Shown piece after piece: positions 44,104 through 54,603 of a stretch of DNA of 64,000 bases. Both the position numbers and the translations under genes were made by a program. The stretch is from positions 1 to 64,000 of the forward strand of contig NZ_WNKY01000028.1 in NCBI RefSeq assembly GCF_009720825.1. The letters run 5' to 3'. The notes beneath the pieces were generated by a model. The model did no database searches and was not told the origin of the DNA. It saw only the letters and a list, made by a program, of their open reading frames with translations. Position 1 is the stretch's first letter. The number at the start of each line of letters is the position of its first letter. This DNA comes from Duganella radicis (GTDB lineage Bacteria > Pseudomonadota > Gammaproteobacteria > Burkholderiales > Burkholderiaceae_D).

Positions 44104-45576
44104 ATGCACACCGATATTCTGATCTGCGGCGCCGGCGCGGCCGGGCTGACACTGGCGATCAACCTCGCGCGCCGCAATGTGAACTTTCTGCTGATCGATC
44201 ACGCGAGTGAACCGTTCGGCGGTTCGCGCGGCAAAGGCATCCAGCCGCGCACTCTGGAAATCTTCGAAGCGCTGGACGTGGCCGACCGCATGATCGCCGC
44301 CGGCGGACGCTATCCATCGCAGCGCCACTATGCGGCCGACGGCGGCTACCACGATGAAGTCTCGGTGCAAGCCAGCGCCGCCACGCCGGCAGAGCCCTAT
44401 GGCGAACCCTTGATGCTGCCGCAGCACCTGACCGAAGGCATCCTGCGCGCACGACTGGCGGAGCTGGGCCATGCGCCGCGCTATGGCCATGCGCTGCTGG
44501 GATTTGAGCAGGACGCCAACAGCGTGCGCGCATGCGTGGCGACGGCGGCGGGTGAGATCGAAGTGCGGGCCCGCTATCTGGTCGGCGCCGACGGCGGCCG
44601 CAGCACGGTGCGCAAAACCCTGGGCGTCGATTTTCCCGGCGAGTCGCTCAACGCCCGCGCGGTGGTGGCCGATCTCACGCTCAGCGGTTTGACGCGCGAG
44701 GTATGGCATCGCTGGGGCAAAGGCGCCGGCCAGATTAGCCTCTGTCCTTTGCAGGGGACGACGCTGTTCCAATTGCAGATGCCGATTCCGCTGGAAGGCG
44801 AGTTTGATCTGTCGGATGCCGGCCTCGCCGCCGCCATCGCCGAGCGCACCGGGCGTGATGACATCGAAGTGCATGCGGTGCACTGGCGCTCCGATTACGC
44901 CATGAGCGCGCGGCTAGCAGAGCGCTATCGAGTGGGCCGCGTGTTCCTCGCCGGCGATGCGGCGCACGTGCATCCGCCAACCGGCGGGCAAGGTTTGAAC
45001 ACCAGCGTGCAGGATGCCTGGAATCTCGGCTGGAAACTGGCGGCAGTCCTGCGCGGCGCCGATGACGCTCTGCTCGACACCTATGAAGAGGAGCGGCGCG
45101 AGATCGCCGCCGGGATGCTGGGCATGTCCACCTGCCTGCTCGACGCCGCCCGCGAACGCGGGGACCTGCGGCGCGGGCGCGAACAGCAGCAACTGGACCT
45201 GGGCTATCCGGCGTCCTCATTGTCAATCGACGAACGCGGCGACGATGCACCACTACGCGCCGGCTACCGTGCGCCGGACGCACCGCTGCTCGGTGCCGGC
45301 GGACAGCCGCACCGTTTGTTTTCGCTATTGAAATCGGGAGATTGGATTATGCTGCGCTATGAAGCGCGAGCTACGCCGGCGATCGCCCCACGCCGAAGCC
45401 TGCGCATCATCGACATCGGCAAGCACGCGGAACTGCGCGACCAGGAAGACCATCTGCGCACCGCTTACGGCTTCGCCCCCGGCGACATCGCCCTGCTCCG
45501 CCCCGACGGCTACCTCGCCGTCCTCACCCACGACGAAAGCAGCGCGGCGCTAACCGCATACATCAGCCGCCTATGA
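44104..45576 (+). CDS. FAD-dependent aromatic monooxygenase
   Basis: A 490-residue flavoprotein of the PheA/TfdB (p-hydroxybenzoate hydroxylase-like) family. The N-terminal FAD motif is ILICGAGAAGLTLAINL, the DG motif region is YLVGADGGRSTVRKTL, and the GD motif is FLAGDAAHVHPPTGGQGLNTSVQDAWNLGWKL (from about residue 281). A thioredoxin-like C-terminal domain follows. ATG 44104 has GGAG upstream. Substrates of the family are phenols and polyketide or antibiotic aromatics (e.g. tetracycline, rifampicin); the actual one is unknown. Divergent MarR control suggests induction by a phenolic compound. Confidence 0.9.
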   Translation: MHTDILICGAGAAGLTLAINLARRNVNFLLIDHASEPFGGSRGKGIQPRTLEIFEALDVADRMIAAGGRYPSQRHYAADGGYHDEVSVQASAATPAEPYGEPLMLPQHLTEGILRARLAELGHAPRYGHALLGFEQDANSVRACVATAAGEIEVRARYLVGADGGRSTVRKTLGVDFPGESLNARAVVADLTLSGLTREVWHRWGKGAGQISLCPLQGTTLFQLQMPIPLEGEFDLSDAGLAAAIAERTGRDDIEVHAVHWRSDYAMSARLAERYRVGRVFLAGDAAHVHPPTGGQGLNTSVQDAWNLGWKLAAVLRGADDALLDTYEEERREIAAGMLGMSTCLLDAARERGDLRRGREQQQLDLGYPASSLSIDERGDDAPLRAGYRAPDAPLLGAGGQPHRLFSLLKSGDWIMLRYEARATPAIAPRRSLRIIDIGKHAELRDQEDHLRTAYGFAPGDIALLRPDGYLAVLTHDESSAALTAYISRL

Positions 45577-46596
45577 CATTAGACGGCGACGCTCCAGCCG
45601 CTCACGCGCCTCGGCCAGCGCGGAGCGCAGCTGGCGTTCCAGTTCCACCTTCGGCGGCAGCTCGGTCCAGTACTCGGCCACCGTGATGCCGTCCTTTTGC
45701 ACCTGCAGCAGCTCGACCTGCTCGTGGCTCGACTCCGCGCACAGGATTAAACCGATAGGCGCCTCCTCGCCAGGCTGGCGCTCATAGCGGTCCAGCCACT
45801 TGAGGTAGAGCTCCATCTGCCCCTTGTGCGCCGCCTTGAAGCGCCCCAGCTTCAACTCAATCGCCACCAGCCGCCGCAAGCACCGATGGAAGAACAGCAG
45901 ATCAAGATAGAAATCCTCGCCATCAATCACCATCCTCTTCTTCCGCTCAACGAAAGCGAAGCCGGTTCCCAACTCAAGAATGAACGCCTTCAGCTGAATC
46001 AGAATGGCCGCCTCCAGATCCGCCTCATCATACTCATCCCGCAGACCAAGGAAATCCAGAAAATACGGATCCTTAAATACGGCGGCCGGCGATGCCTCCG
46101 GCTCATTGGAGATTTCAACGCTGGCGATCTGGTGACGCTCGCAAGCTTTCCGCTCAATCTGCCGACGCAGCTCCCGCACACTCCAACGCTCAGCAATGCT
46201 TTGCTGAACATAATAAGAACGCGCCGCTACCCCCTTTATCGTAATGAGTACGACAAAGTGGCTCCAACTCAATTGGCGTGACAGTGTCGCGCCAATTTCC
46301 TGATTGGAAAAAATTTGCGAAAATTGCACCATTCGCCGCAAGTTTCGATATTCAAAGCCTCGCCCAAATTCGGCTGAAAGCGTCACGCCTAATTGCCGCA
46401 TGAGTTGAGCACCGTATTCCGCACGCTCTCCCTCCAGCACTTCCGTCGATAAGCGGCGCCCTATCGACCAGTACAACTGACTCAGTTCAGCATTGACTGC
46501 GGCAGCCAATCGCTGTCGGCTGGCCGCAATTAGGCTGCGTAACTCCGCGTGCAAGGACTCCACATCACCGGTCGGCATCAATTCAGATTTGCTCAT
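45571..46596 (-). CDS. DUF1016 (YhcG-type) PDDEXK nuclease
   Basis: A 341-residue protein. The N-terminal helical DUF1016 domain contains QLYWSIGRRLSTEVLEGERAEYG. The C-terminal nuclease domain has the PDDEXK signature: Asp232 in FYLDLLFFH and the E-x-K at 247-249 in VAIELKLGRFKAAH. ATG 46596 with GGGAGAA upstream is preferred to an in-frame start at 46671. The family accompanies restriction, toxin-antitoxin and mobile modules; activity is inferred. It overlaps the monooxygenase 3' end by 6 bp, and its internal part (about 45900-46400) is visibly more AT-rich than the neighbours, suggesting acquisition. Confidence 0.9.
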   Translation of the reverse strand: MSKSELMPTGDVESLHAELRSLIAASRQRLAAAVNAELSQLYWSIGRRLSTEVLEGERAEYGAQLMRQLGVTLSAEFGRGFEYRNLRRMVQFSQIFSNQEIGATLSRQLSWSHFVVLITIKGVAARSYYVQQSIAERWSVRELRRQIERKACERHQIASVEISNEPEASPAAVFKDPYFLDFLGLRDEYDEADLEAAILIQLKAFILELGTGFAFVERKKRMVIDGEDFYLDLLFFHRCLRRLVAIELKLGRFKAAHKGQMELYLKWLDRYERQPGEEAPIGLILCAESSHEQVELLQVQKDGITVAEYWTELPPKVELERQLRSALAEARERLERRRLMS

Positions 46597-46623
46597 GGCA
46601 GTTCTCCCTGATTGGTTAAAGCC

Positions 46624-46635
46624 AGAGTTAACTCT
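46624..46635. promoter_or_regulatory. 12-bp perfect palindrome AGAGTTAACTCT
   Basis: Exact dyad 28-39 bp upstream of the DUF1016 start. It could be an operator in the shared control region; no protein can be assigned. Confidence 0.45.
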
Positions 46636-46657
46636 TCGCCTTGCACGGCACAGCGTC

Positions 46658-46671
46658 TTGATCCAGATCAA
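46658..46671. promoter_or_regulatory. perfect FNR/Anr-type box
   Basis: TTGATCCAGATCAA is an exact match to the FNR-family consensus TTGAT-N4-ATCAA. The centre (46664.5) is about 64 bp upstream of the hipB ATG. The tandem GATATTA GATATTA (46687-46700) lies where a -10 would be for a class II activator position. Binding is inferred. Confidence 0.6.
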
Positions 46672-46728
46672 ACGAGTTGGGCGTAAGATATTAGATATTA
46701 AGCCGTTAGCTTCTTATCAGGAGGCAAT

Positions 46729-47040
46729 ATGTTTGACTTTATGATGGCCACTACGCCAGAGATCTGCGGCGAGCTAGGCCTGCGTTTGCGGGCGCGGCGG
46801 CTGATGCAAGGATGGACCCAGGTCGAGCTGGCCGAGCGCGCCGGCCTGTCCAGCGGCACGGTTAAGAATCTGGAAAAGCGCGGTCAGGCCTCGCTGGAAT
46901 CATTCGTCCAGATCGTCGCCGCACTCGGATTAGCGGACGACCTGGGTGAGCTGTTCCGCCTCAAGGTAGCCTCCATCGCCGCGATGGAAAAGGCCGAGCA
47001 GGCCAAACGCCAGCGCGCGCCGCGCCGGACCAGCAGATGA
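46729..47040 (+). CDS. hipB: HipB-like XRE-family antitoxin/repressor
   Basis: A 103-residue protein with a Cro/C1-type helix-turn-helix at about 15-65 (RRLMQGWTQVELAERAGLSSGTVKNLE), followed by a short basic tail. ATG 46729 has a GGAGG site 6 bp upstream. It overlaps the hipA-like gene by 4 bp, the usual antitoxin-toxin order. HipB-type proteins bind and inhibit HipA and repress their own promoter. Confidence 0.85.
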   Translation: MFDFMMATTPEICGELGLRLRARRLMQGWTQVELAERAGLSSGTVKNLEKRGQASLESFVQIVAALGLADDLGELFRLKVASIAAMEKAEQAKRQRAPRRTSR

Positions 47041-48263
47041 AACGCCTCACCGTACTGTTCAACGGCTGGGGCGAACATTGGCCGCTCGGCACGCTGGCCG
47101 ACAATGGCCAGACCATTCTGTTCGAGTACTCGCCGGAAGCGATCCGGCGAGGCATGGAGCTCTCCCCGCGCCACATGCCGCTGCGCGCCGAAGCCTACGG
47201 CGGCTTTCCACAACACCAGCAAGGACTACCCGGCCTCTTCGCCGACTCGCTGCCGGATGGCTGGGGCATGCTTCTGATGGATAAGCTGTTCCGCAAACAG
47301 GGGCGGCCGCCACACAGCATCTCGCCACTCGACCGGCTGGCCTTCGTCGGCGAACGCGGCATGGGAGCGCTCAGCTATATCCCGCCCGAGCCGCGGCAGT
47401 TAGCGGCGGAAGACCTGCATCTGCTCGACCTGGCCAAGGAGGCGCAAACGCTCGCGCAGGGAAAAGACAGCGCCATCCTCAGGCAACTGGCCCTGCTGGG
47501 TGGCTCGCCGCACGGCTCGCGGCCCAAGGTGCTGGTGCAACTGGACCCGGACAGCGGCGAGATCAGCACGCTCGACCGGCCGGACTGGGGCCAGCCGTGG
47601 CTGGTCAAATTCCCTTCGCAGGACGAGCACAAGGAAGCCTGCGCCATCGAACACGTCTACGCCGAGCTGGCGCGCGCCTGCGGCCTGGACATGCCGGACA
47701 CCCGCCACCTCGACCTCGGCCGCCGCCTGGCCGCCTTCGCCATCCGCCGCTTCGACCGCGAGAACGGTCTGCGGGCGCCGGTCCACACGCTGGCCGGCCT
47801 GCTGCACGCCGACCACCGCCTGCCCTTGGTCGACTACAGCACCTTCCTGCGCGCCACCCGCCTGATCACCCGCGACCAGCGCCAGGTCGAGGCGGCGTTC
47901 CAGCGCTGCGTCTTCAACGTACTATTTAATAACCGCGACGACCACGCCCGCAATTTCGCCTACCGCATGGCCCGCAATGGCGACTGGCAACTGGCGCCCT
48001 GCTATGACCTGAGTTTCAACCACGGTCCGCGCGGACAGCACCAGATGCCCATCATGGGCGAAAGCATCGCGCCAACGCGTGCCACCCTGCTCCGGCTGGC
48101 GGCCGACAGCGCGCTACCGGCCCGGCACGCCGAGGAGATGATCGACGCCATGGCCGCCCAAGCCGGCCTGTTCACCCGGCTGGCCGCCCACGCACCGATC
48201 CGGGCCGCCAGCGTCAAGGCCATCGCCAGCACAATCCTGGCCAACCGAGAACGGCTGAAATGA
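47037..48263 (+). CDS. hipA: HipA-family serine/threonine kinase toxin
   Basis: A 408-residue HipA-like kinase. An N-terminal HipA_N subdomain contains GLPGLFADSLPDGWG. A Gly/Ser-rich loop LLGGSPHGSRPKVLV is followed by the ATP-pocket strand WLVKFPS. The catalytic segment FNVLFNNRDDHARNFAY lies near 293-309 with the Asp-Asp-His, and the Mg-binding PCYDLSF lies near 320. E. coli HipA phosphorylates glutamyl-tRNA synthetase; targets of this branch are unknown. It is translationally coupled to hipB and faces nrdB. Confidence 0.9.
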   Translation: MKRLTVLFNGWGEHWPLGTLADNGQTILFEYSPEAIRRGMELSPRHMPLRAEAYGGFPQHQQGLPGLFADSLPDGWGMLLMDKLFRKQGRPPHSISPLDRLAFVGERGMGALSYIPPEPRQLAAEDLHLLDLAKEAQTLAQGKDSAILRQLALLGGSPHGSRPKVLVQLDPDSGEISTLDRPDWGQPWLVKFPSQDEHKEACAIEHVYAELARACGLDMPDTRHLDLGRRLAAFAIRRFDRENGLRAPVHTLAGLLHADHRLPLVDYSTFLRATRLITRDQRQVEAAFQRCVFNVLFNNRDDHARNFAYRMARNGDWQLAPCYDLSFNHGPRGQHQMPIMGESIAPTRATLLRLAADSALPARHAEEMIDAMAAQAGLFTRLAAHAPIRAASVKAIASTILANRERLK

Positions 48264-48290
48264 AAAAAGCCCCGCAATGCGGGGCTTTCA
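48263..48290. terminator. terminator between hipA and nrdB
   Basis: Stem AAAGCCCCGC / GCGGGGCTTT with loop AAT (48266-48288). The U-run is longer on the minus strand (from AAAAAA), so it mainly ends nrdB; it can also end hipA. Confidence 0.85.
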
Positions 48291-48308
48291 GGTCGGGGCT
48301 GGCGGGGT

Positions 48309-49421
48309 TTAGTCCCAGTTCAGCGCGCCGCCGGTCTGGTATTCGATGACGCGGGTCTCGAAGAAGTTACGCTCTTTCTTCAGGTCGATCATCTCGCTCA
48401 TCCATGGGAACGGGTTCTCTTCCTGCTCGAACAGCGCTTCCAGGCCGATCTGGGTGGCGCGGCGGTTGGCGATGAAGCGCAGGTAGCCTTTGAACATGGT
48501 GGCGTTCAGGCCCAGCACGCCGCGTGGCATGGTGTCTTCGGCATAGGCGTACTCCAGTTCCACCGCTTTCAGGAACAGCTGCTTGATCTCTTCCTTGAAG
48601 GCCGGGGTCCACAGCAGCGGGTTTTCCATCTTGATGGTGTTGATCAGGTCGATGCCGAAGTTGCAGTGCATCGATTCGTCGCGCAGGATGTACTGGTACT
48701 GCTCGGCGGCGCCCATCATCTTGTTCTGGCGGCCCAGCGCCAGGATCTGGGTGAAGCCGACGTAGAAGAACAGGCCTTCCATCAGGCAGGCGAACACGAT
48801 CAGCGATTTGAGCAGTTTCTGGTCTTGCTCGACGGTGCCAGTGGTGAACGACGGGTCGGTCAGGGTGTTGATGAACGGGATCAGGAACTCGTCCTTGTCA
48901 CGGATCGACTTGACTTCGTTGTAGGCGTTGAAGATTTCCTGCTCATCCAGGCCCAGCGACTCGACGATGTACTGGTAGGCGTGGGTGTGGATCGCCTCCT
49001 CGAACGCCTGGCGCAGCAGGTACTGGCGGCACTCCGGGGCGGTGATGTGGCGGTAGGTGCCCAGCACGATGTTGTTGGCGGCCAGCGAGTCGGCGGTCAC
49101 GAAGAAGCCCAGGTTGCGTTTCACCAGACGGCGCTCGTCTTCGGTCAGGCCGTTCGGGTTCTTCCACAGCTCGATGTCGCGCTGCATGTTCACTTCCTGC
49201 GGCATCCAGTGGTTGGCGCAGCCGGCCAGGTATTTGTCCCAGGCCCATTTGTATTTGAACGGCACCAGCTGGTTAACGTCGGTTTTGCCGTTGATGATGC
49301 GCTTGTCGTCCGCGTTCACGCGCAGCGCGACTTGCTCGGCGCTGCCCTCGGAGGCGGCCAGCGCGGCTTGATTGACTACTGGTTTGGCCGATGCGGCCTC
49401 GTCGTCCCAGGACAGCGACAT
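48309..49421 (-). CDS. nrdB: class Ia ribonucleotide reductase beta subunit
   Basis: Houses the di-iron tyrosyl-radical cofactor for ribonucleotide reduction. The 370-residue protein contains FEEAIHTHAYQYI, the metal/radical region, ESMHCNFG with later metal ligands, and the C-terminal tail ending GALNWD that docks into NrdA. ATG 49421 has AAGGAA upstream. It follows nrdA after 64 bp containing a hairpin. Confidence 0.96.
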   Translation of the reverse strand: MSLSWDDEAASAKPVVNQAALAASEGSAEQVALRVNADDKRIINGKTDVNQLVPFKYKWAWDKYLAGCANHWMPQEVNMQRDIELWKNPNGLTEDERRLVKRNLGFFVTADSLAANNIVLGTYRHITAPECRQYLLRQAFEEAIHTHAYQYIVESLGLDEQEIFNAYNEVKSIRDKDEFLIPFINTLTDPSFTTGTVEQDQKLLKSLIVFACLMEGLFFYVGFTQILALGRQNKMMGAAEQYQYILRDESMHCNFGIDLINTIKMENPLLWTPAFKEEIKQLFLKAVELEYAYAEDTMPRGVLGLNATMFKGYLRFIANRRATQIGLEALFEQEENPFPWMSEMIDLKKERNFFETRVIEYQTGGALNWD

Positions 49422-49452
49422 AATGAGTTCCTTCTAATATATAGGTGATTAT

Positions 49453-49477
49453 GCGCCATCCCTCCCGGGGATGGCGC
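49453..49477. other. hairpin between nrdA and nrdB
   Basis: GCGCCATCCC (49453-49462) pairs with GGGATGGCGC (49468-49477) around a 5-nt loop. There is no U-run on the minus strand, so it is not an ordinary terminator. It may stabilise or separate the nrdA and nrdB messages. Confidence 0.5.
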
Positions 49478-49485
49478 TTTCCAGC

Positions 49486-52404
49486 TTATTGGCAGGCTTC
49501 GCATTCCTCGAAACCGTCGTCGCCCGGACGCAGGTAGCAGGCCGCGCCCTCTTCCACCGCAGCTGCCGAAGCGACCGGCGCTGGCGCCGGTGCGGCGCTG
49601 GCCGCAGCCAGGCCGCCGTCCACCGGCACGGCGTTCAGGGCGCCGGTCTTGGTGGTGGATTTCTCCATGTGGGTGGCGGCGATGGTACGCAGGTAGTAGG
49701 TGGTTTTCAGGCCACGCAGCCATGCCAGTTTGTAGGTCTCGTCCAGCTTCTTGCCCGATGCGCCGGCCATGTAGATGTTCAGCGACTGCGCCTGGTCGAT
49801 CCACTTCTGGCGACGCGAGGCGGCTTCCACCAGCCAGCTTGGCGACACTTCGAATGCGGTTGCATAAATGTCACGCAGGTCTTGCGGGATGCGGTCGATC
49901 TTGGCCAGCGAGCCGTCGAAGTATTTCAGGTCGGCGATCATCACCTCGTCCCACAGGTCGCGTGCCTTCAGGTCACGCACCAGGTAGGCGTTGATCTCGG
50001 TGAACTCGCCCGACAGGTTGGACTTCACGTACAGGTTCTGGAAGGTCGGCTCGATGCAAGCCGACACGCCGATGATGTTCGAAATGGTCGCGGTCGGAGC
50101 GATCGCCACGCAGTTCGAGTTACGCATGCCGAACTTGGCGATGCGCTCGCGCACCGGGGTCCAGTCCATGGCCGACGACAGGTCCTGCTCCAGGTAGCCG
50201 CCGCGCTCTTCGGCCAGCAGCTTGATCGAGTCCTGCGGCAGGATGCCGCGATCCCACAGCGAACCTTTGTACGAGGCGTAGTGGCCGCGTTCTTCGGCCA
50301 GCTCGGTCGAGGCCAGGTAGGCGTAGTAGCAGACGGCTTCCATCGAGGTGTCGGCGAACTGCACCGACTCGTTCGACGAGAACGGCACGCGCATCATGTG
50401 CAGGCAGTCCTGGAAGCCCATCACGCCCAGGCCCACCGGACGGTGGCGCATGTTGGCGTTGCGCGCCTTGTCGACCGCGTAGTAGTTGATGTCGATCACG
50501 TTGTCCAGCATGCGCATCGCGGTGCGGATGGTTTTTTGCAGCTTGACGTGATCCAGCTTGCCCTCTTTCATGTGGGCCGGCAGGTTGACCGAACCCAGGT
50601 TGCAGACGGCGATTTCGTCCGGACCGGTGTTCAGGGTGATCTCGGTGCACAGGTTGGAGCTGTGGACCATGCCCACGTGCGACTGCGGCGAACGGATGTT
50701 GCATGGGTCCTTGAAGGTGATCCATGGGTGGCCGGTTTCGAACAGCATCGACAGCATCTTGCGCCACAGGTCCAGCGCCTGGATTTTCTTGAACACGCGG
50801 ATTTCGCCGGCGGCGGCCTTGGCTTCGTAGCCCAGGTAGGCTTTTTCGAAGGCCTTGCCGACCAGGTCGTGCAGGTCAGGGGTGTCGGATGGCGAGAACA
50901 GGGTCCACTCGCCTTTTTCCATCACGCGCTTCATGAACAGGTCCGGAATCCAGTTGGCGGTGTTCATGTCGTGGGTGCGGCGGCGATCATCGCCGGTGTT
51001 CTTGCGCAGGTCGAGGAATTCCTCGATGTCCATGTGCCAGGTTTCCAGGTAGGCGCACACCGCGCCCTTGCGCTTGCCGCCCTGGTTGACCGCCACAGCG
51101 GTGTCGTTGACCACTTTCAGGAACGGCACCACACCTTGCGATTTGCCGTTGGTGCCCTTGATGTGGGCGCCCAGCGCGCGCACCGGGGTCCAGTCGTTAC
51201 CCAGGCCGCCGGCGAACTTGGCCAGCAGGGCGTTTTCTTTAATCGCGTCGTAGATGCCTTCCAGGTCGTCCGAGACGGTGGTCAGGTAGCACGACGACAG
51301 CTGCGAACGCAGGGTGCCCGAGTTGAACAGCGTCGGGGTCGACGACATGAAGTCGAAGGTCGACAGCAGGTTGTAGAACTCGATGGCGCGCGCTTCGCGG
51401 TCGGTTTCGTTCAGGGCCAGGCCCATGGCAACGCGCATGTAGAAGGCCTGCGGCATTTCGATGCGGACGTCGCGCACGTGCAGGAAGTAGCGGTCGTACA
51501 GGGTTTGCAGGCCGATGTAGCCGAATTGCAGGTCGCGGTCGGCGACGATGGCCTTGGCCAGGCGGGCCAGGTCGAACTCACCCAGCTTGGTGTCCAGCAG
51601 CTCGGCGGCGATACCCTTGGCGATGTATTGCGGGAAGTAGGTCACGTATTCGGCGGCGGCGGCGGCTTGCGCGACTTCCTTGCCGAAGACTTCCTTGCGG
51701 ATGGTGTGCAGCAGAATGCGGGCGGTCACCTGCGAGTAAGCCGGGTCCTTTTCCATCAGCGCGCGGGCAGCCAGGATGGCGGATTTGTGCAGCTCTTCGA
51801 CCGGCACGCCGTCGTACAGGTTTTTCAGGGTTTCAGCGACGATGGCGTCGGCATCGACGTGTTTTTCCAGGCCCTGGCAGGCGGCGCCGATCAGATTGGT
51901 CACGCGGCTCAGTTCCAGCGGCTTGCGCTCGCCGTTTTCCAGCACGTGGATTTGCGGCGCGGCGATGGTGGTGGCGCCGGCGGCCTCCTTGGCCAGGCGG
52001 CGCTCTTCCATTTGCTTGGCGCGGTACAGCACGTAGGCGCGGGCAACATCGTGTTCGCCCGAGCGCATCAGCGCCAGTTCCACCTGGTCTTGCACGTCTT
52101 CGATGTGGAAGGTGCCGCCCGATGGCTGGCGGCGCACCAGCGCGGACACCACGCTGGCGGTCAGCTGTTCCACCAGTTCGCGGATGCGGGCCGAAGCCGC
52201 ACCCTGGCCGCCGTTGACGGCCAGGAAGGCCTTGGTCATGGCGACTGCAATTTTCGACGGTTCAAACGCGACGACCGCGCCGTTACGGCGGATGATGCGG
52301 TAGTCACCGAGATCGCTCGCTGCCGTTGCCGGGCTGCTGGCGGTACTCGCAGCAACGGCTGGTACCAGTGCTGGATTGATGGTGATGTCTTGAGTAGATT
52401 GCAT
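49486..52404 (-). CDS. nrdA: class Ia ribonucleotide reductase alpha subunit
   Basis: The large catalytic subunit, 972 residues against about 760 in E. coli. It has an N-terminal Ala-rich extension and an ATP-cone (about residues 35-130, starting YRIIRRNGAVVAFEPSKI) that binds dATP/ATP for overall activity control. A second cone-like region covers about 150-250. The catalytic barrel contains ALGAHIKGTNGKSQG and the NxCxE-type segment SSNLCTEI. The C-terminal redox pair is CEACQ. ATG 52404 has GGGGAGC upstream. An NrdR box lies 76 bp before the start. Confidence 0.95.
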   Translation of the reverse strand: MQSTQDITINPALVPAVAASTASSPATAASDLGDYRIIRRNGAVVAFEPSKIAVAMTKAFLAVNGGQGAASARIRELVEQLTASVVSALVRRQPSGGTFHIEDVQDQVELALMRSGEHDVARAYVLYRAKQMEERRLAKEAAGATTIAAPQIHVLENGERKPLELSRVTNLIGAACQGLEKHVDADAIVAETLKNLYDGVPVEELHKSAILAARALMEKDPAYSQVTARILLHTIRKEVFGKEVAQAAAAAEYVTYFPQYIAKGIAAELLDTKLGEFDLARLAKAIVADRDLQFGYIGLQTLYDRYFLHVRDVRIEMPQAFYMRVAMGLALNETDREARAIEFYNLLSTFDFMSSTPTLFNSGTLRSQLSSCYLTTVSDDLEGIYDAIKENALLAKFAGGLGNDWTPVRALGAHIKGTNGKSQGVVPFLKVVNDTAVAVNQGGKRKGAVCAYLETWHMDIEEFLDLRKNTGDDRRRTHDMNTANWIPDLFMKRVMEKGEWTLFSPSDTPDLHDLVGKAFEKAYLGYEAKAAAGEIRVFKKIQALDLWRKMLSMLFETGHPWITFKDPCNIRSPQSHVGMVHSSNLCTEITLNTGPDEIAVCNLGSVNLPAHMKEGKLDHVKLQKTIRTAMRMLDNVIDINYYAVDKARNANMRHRPVGLGVMGFQDCLHMMRVPFSSNESVQFADTSMEAVCYYAYLASTELAEERGHYASYKGSLWDRGILPQDSIKLLAEERGGYLEQDLSSAMDWTPVRERIAKFGMRNSNCVAIAPTATISNIIGVSACIEPTFQNLYVKSNLSGEFTEINAYLVRDLKARDLWDEVMIADLKYFDGSLAKIDRIPQDLRDIYATAFEVSPSWLVEAASRRQKWIDQAQSLNIYMAGASGKKLDETYKLAWLRGLKTTYYLRTIAATHMEKSTTKTGALNAVPVDGGLAAASAAPAPAPVASAAAVEEGAACYLRPGDDGFEECEACQ

Positions 52405-52479
52405 TTAAGCTCCCCGGATAACAACGTGCAGTCATTGCTGCGCCGCATATATGTTTAATAAGAATCGATATCACGGCAA

Positions 52480-52495
52480 CCACTATATCTAGTGT
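52480..52495. promoter_or_regulatory. NrdR box
   Basis: CCACTATATCTAGTGT is close to the NrdR consensus (ACACTATATATAGTGT type). It lies upstream of nrdA, where NrdR repression is expected. A weaker CATATATG half-like site at 52446-52453 is not at the usual spacing. Confidence 0.7.
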
Positions 52496-52576
52496 CCGGA
52501 CCCGACCCGATCCACTGATTGTAGTAGCCGCAAAACACCCATGCAAGGGGAAATTTTGTCGTTTACGGCAATTTTT

Positions 52577-53190
52577 CTATTGACTTTGCGGAACGCCTTT
52601 TACCACGCGCAATCCCGCGATAGCGCTCACTAACGCGGGCTCGTCCAGTGCCTTTTGATTAAGCAGTTTCCGATAGCATTCCCAATCGAACAGCGGCCCG
52701 GGGTCGGTTTTCCGGCCCGGCGCAATGTGCTCGTGCCCCTGCACATCGGTTAATGGATAGTGCTGCCGCAGCGCGATGGTCAGCGCCGCCAGGGCATCGT
52801 ATTGGGCCGCTTCAAACGGCACGACATCGCTGCCCTCCAGCTCCACGCCGATAGCAAAATCATTACATTTCTCGCGCCCGCAAAAACGCGACACGCCGGC
52901 ATGCCAGGCGCGATCGTTGGCGGAAACGTATTGAATGACCCGGCCGTCCCGGCGGATAAAAAAGTGGCTGGAAACCTTCAGGCCACGCAGGTCGGCGAAC
53001 GAGGGGTCAGCATTATAATCGATCCGGCCGGTGAACAGGTCGGACACGTGCGGCGTGCCGAATTGGCCGAGCGGCAGCGAGATGTTGTGGATCACCAGCA
53101 GGGTGATGTCGTCCGGCGCGGCGCCCGGACGGGCATCGAAATACGGGCTGTCGTAGCGCTCGGCCAGCGGCAGCCAGCCGTCGAAAGAAC

Positions 53191-53194
<4 letters not shown>
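52577..53194 (-). CDS. ampD: 1,6-anhydro-N-acetylmuramyl-L-alanine amidase
   Basis: Cytoplasmic zinc amidase that recycles murein by removing peptides from anhydro-muropeptides, which also affects beta-lactamase induction in many bacteria. The 205-residue protein shows zinc ligand His36 in VIHNISLPLGQFG, SSHFFIRRDGRVIQYV, AIGVELEGSD, and GHEHIAPGRKTDPGPLFDW with the second His and Asp. The start is GTG 53194, which overlaps the pilR stop by 4 bp. Longer frames upstream lie inside pilR and lack family sequence. Confidence 0.93.

Positions 53195-54602
<1,408 letters not shown>

Positions 54603-54603
<1 letters not shown>

Noticed and set aside
49471..52458. 995-codon plus-strand open frame opposite nrdA
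   Set aside because: Antisense shadow of nrdA with low-complexity composition.
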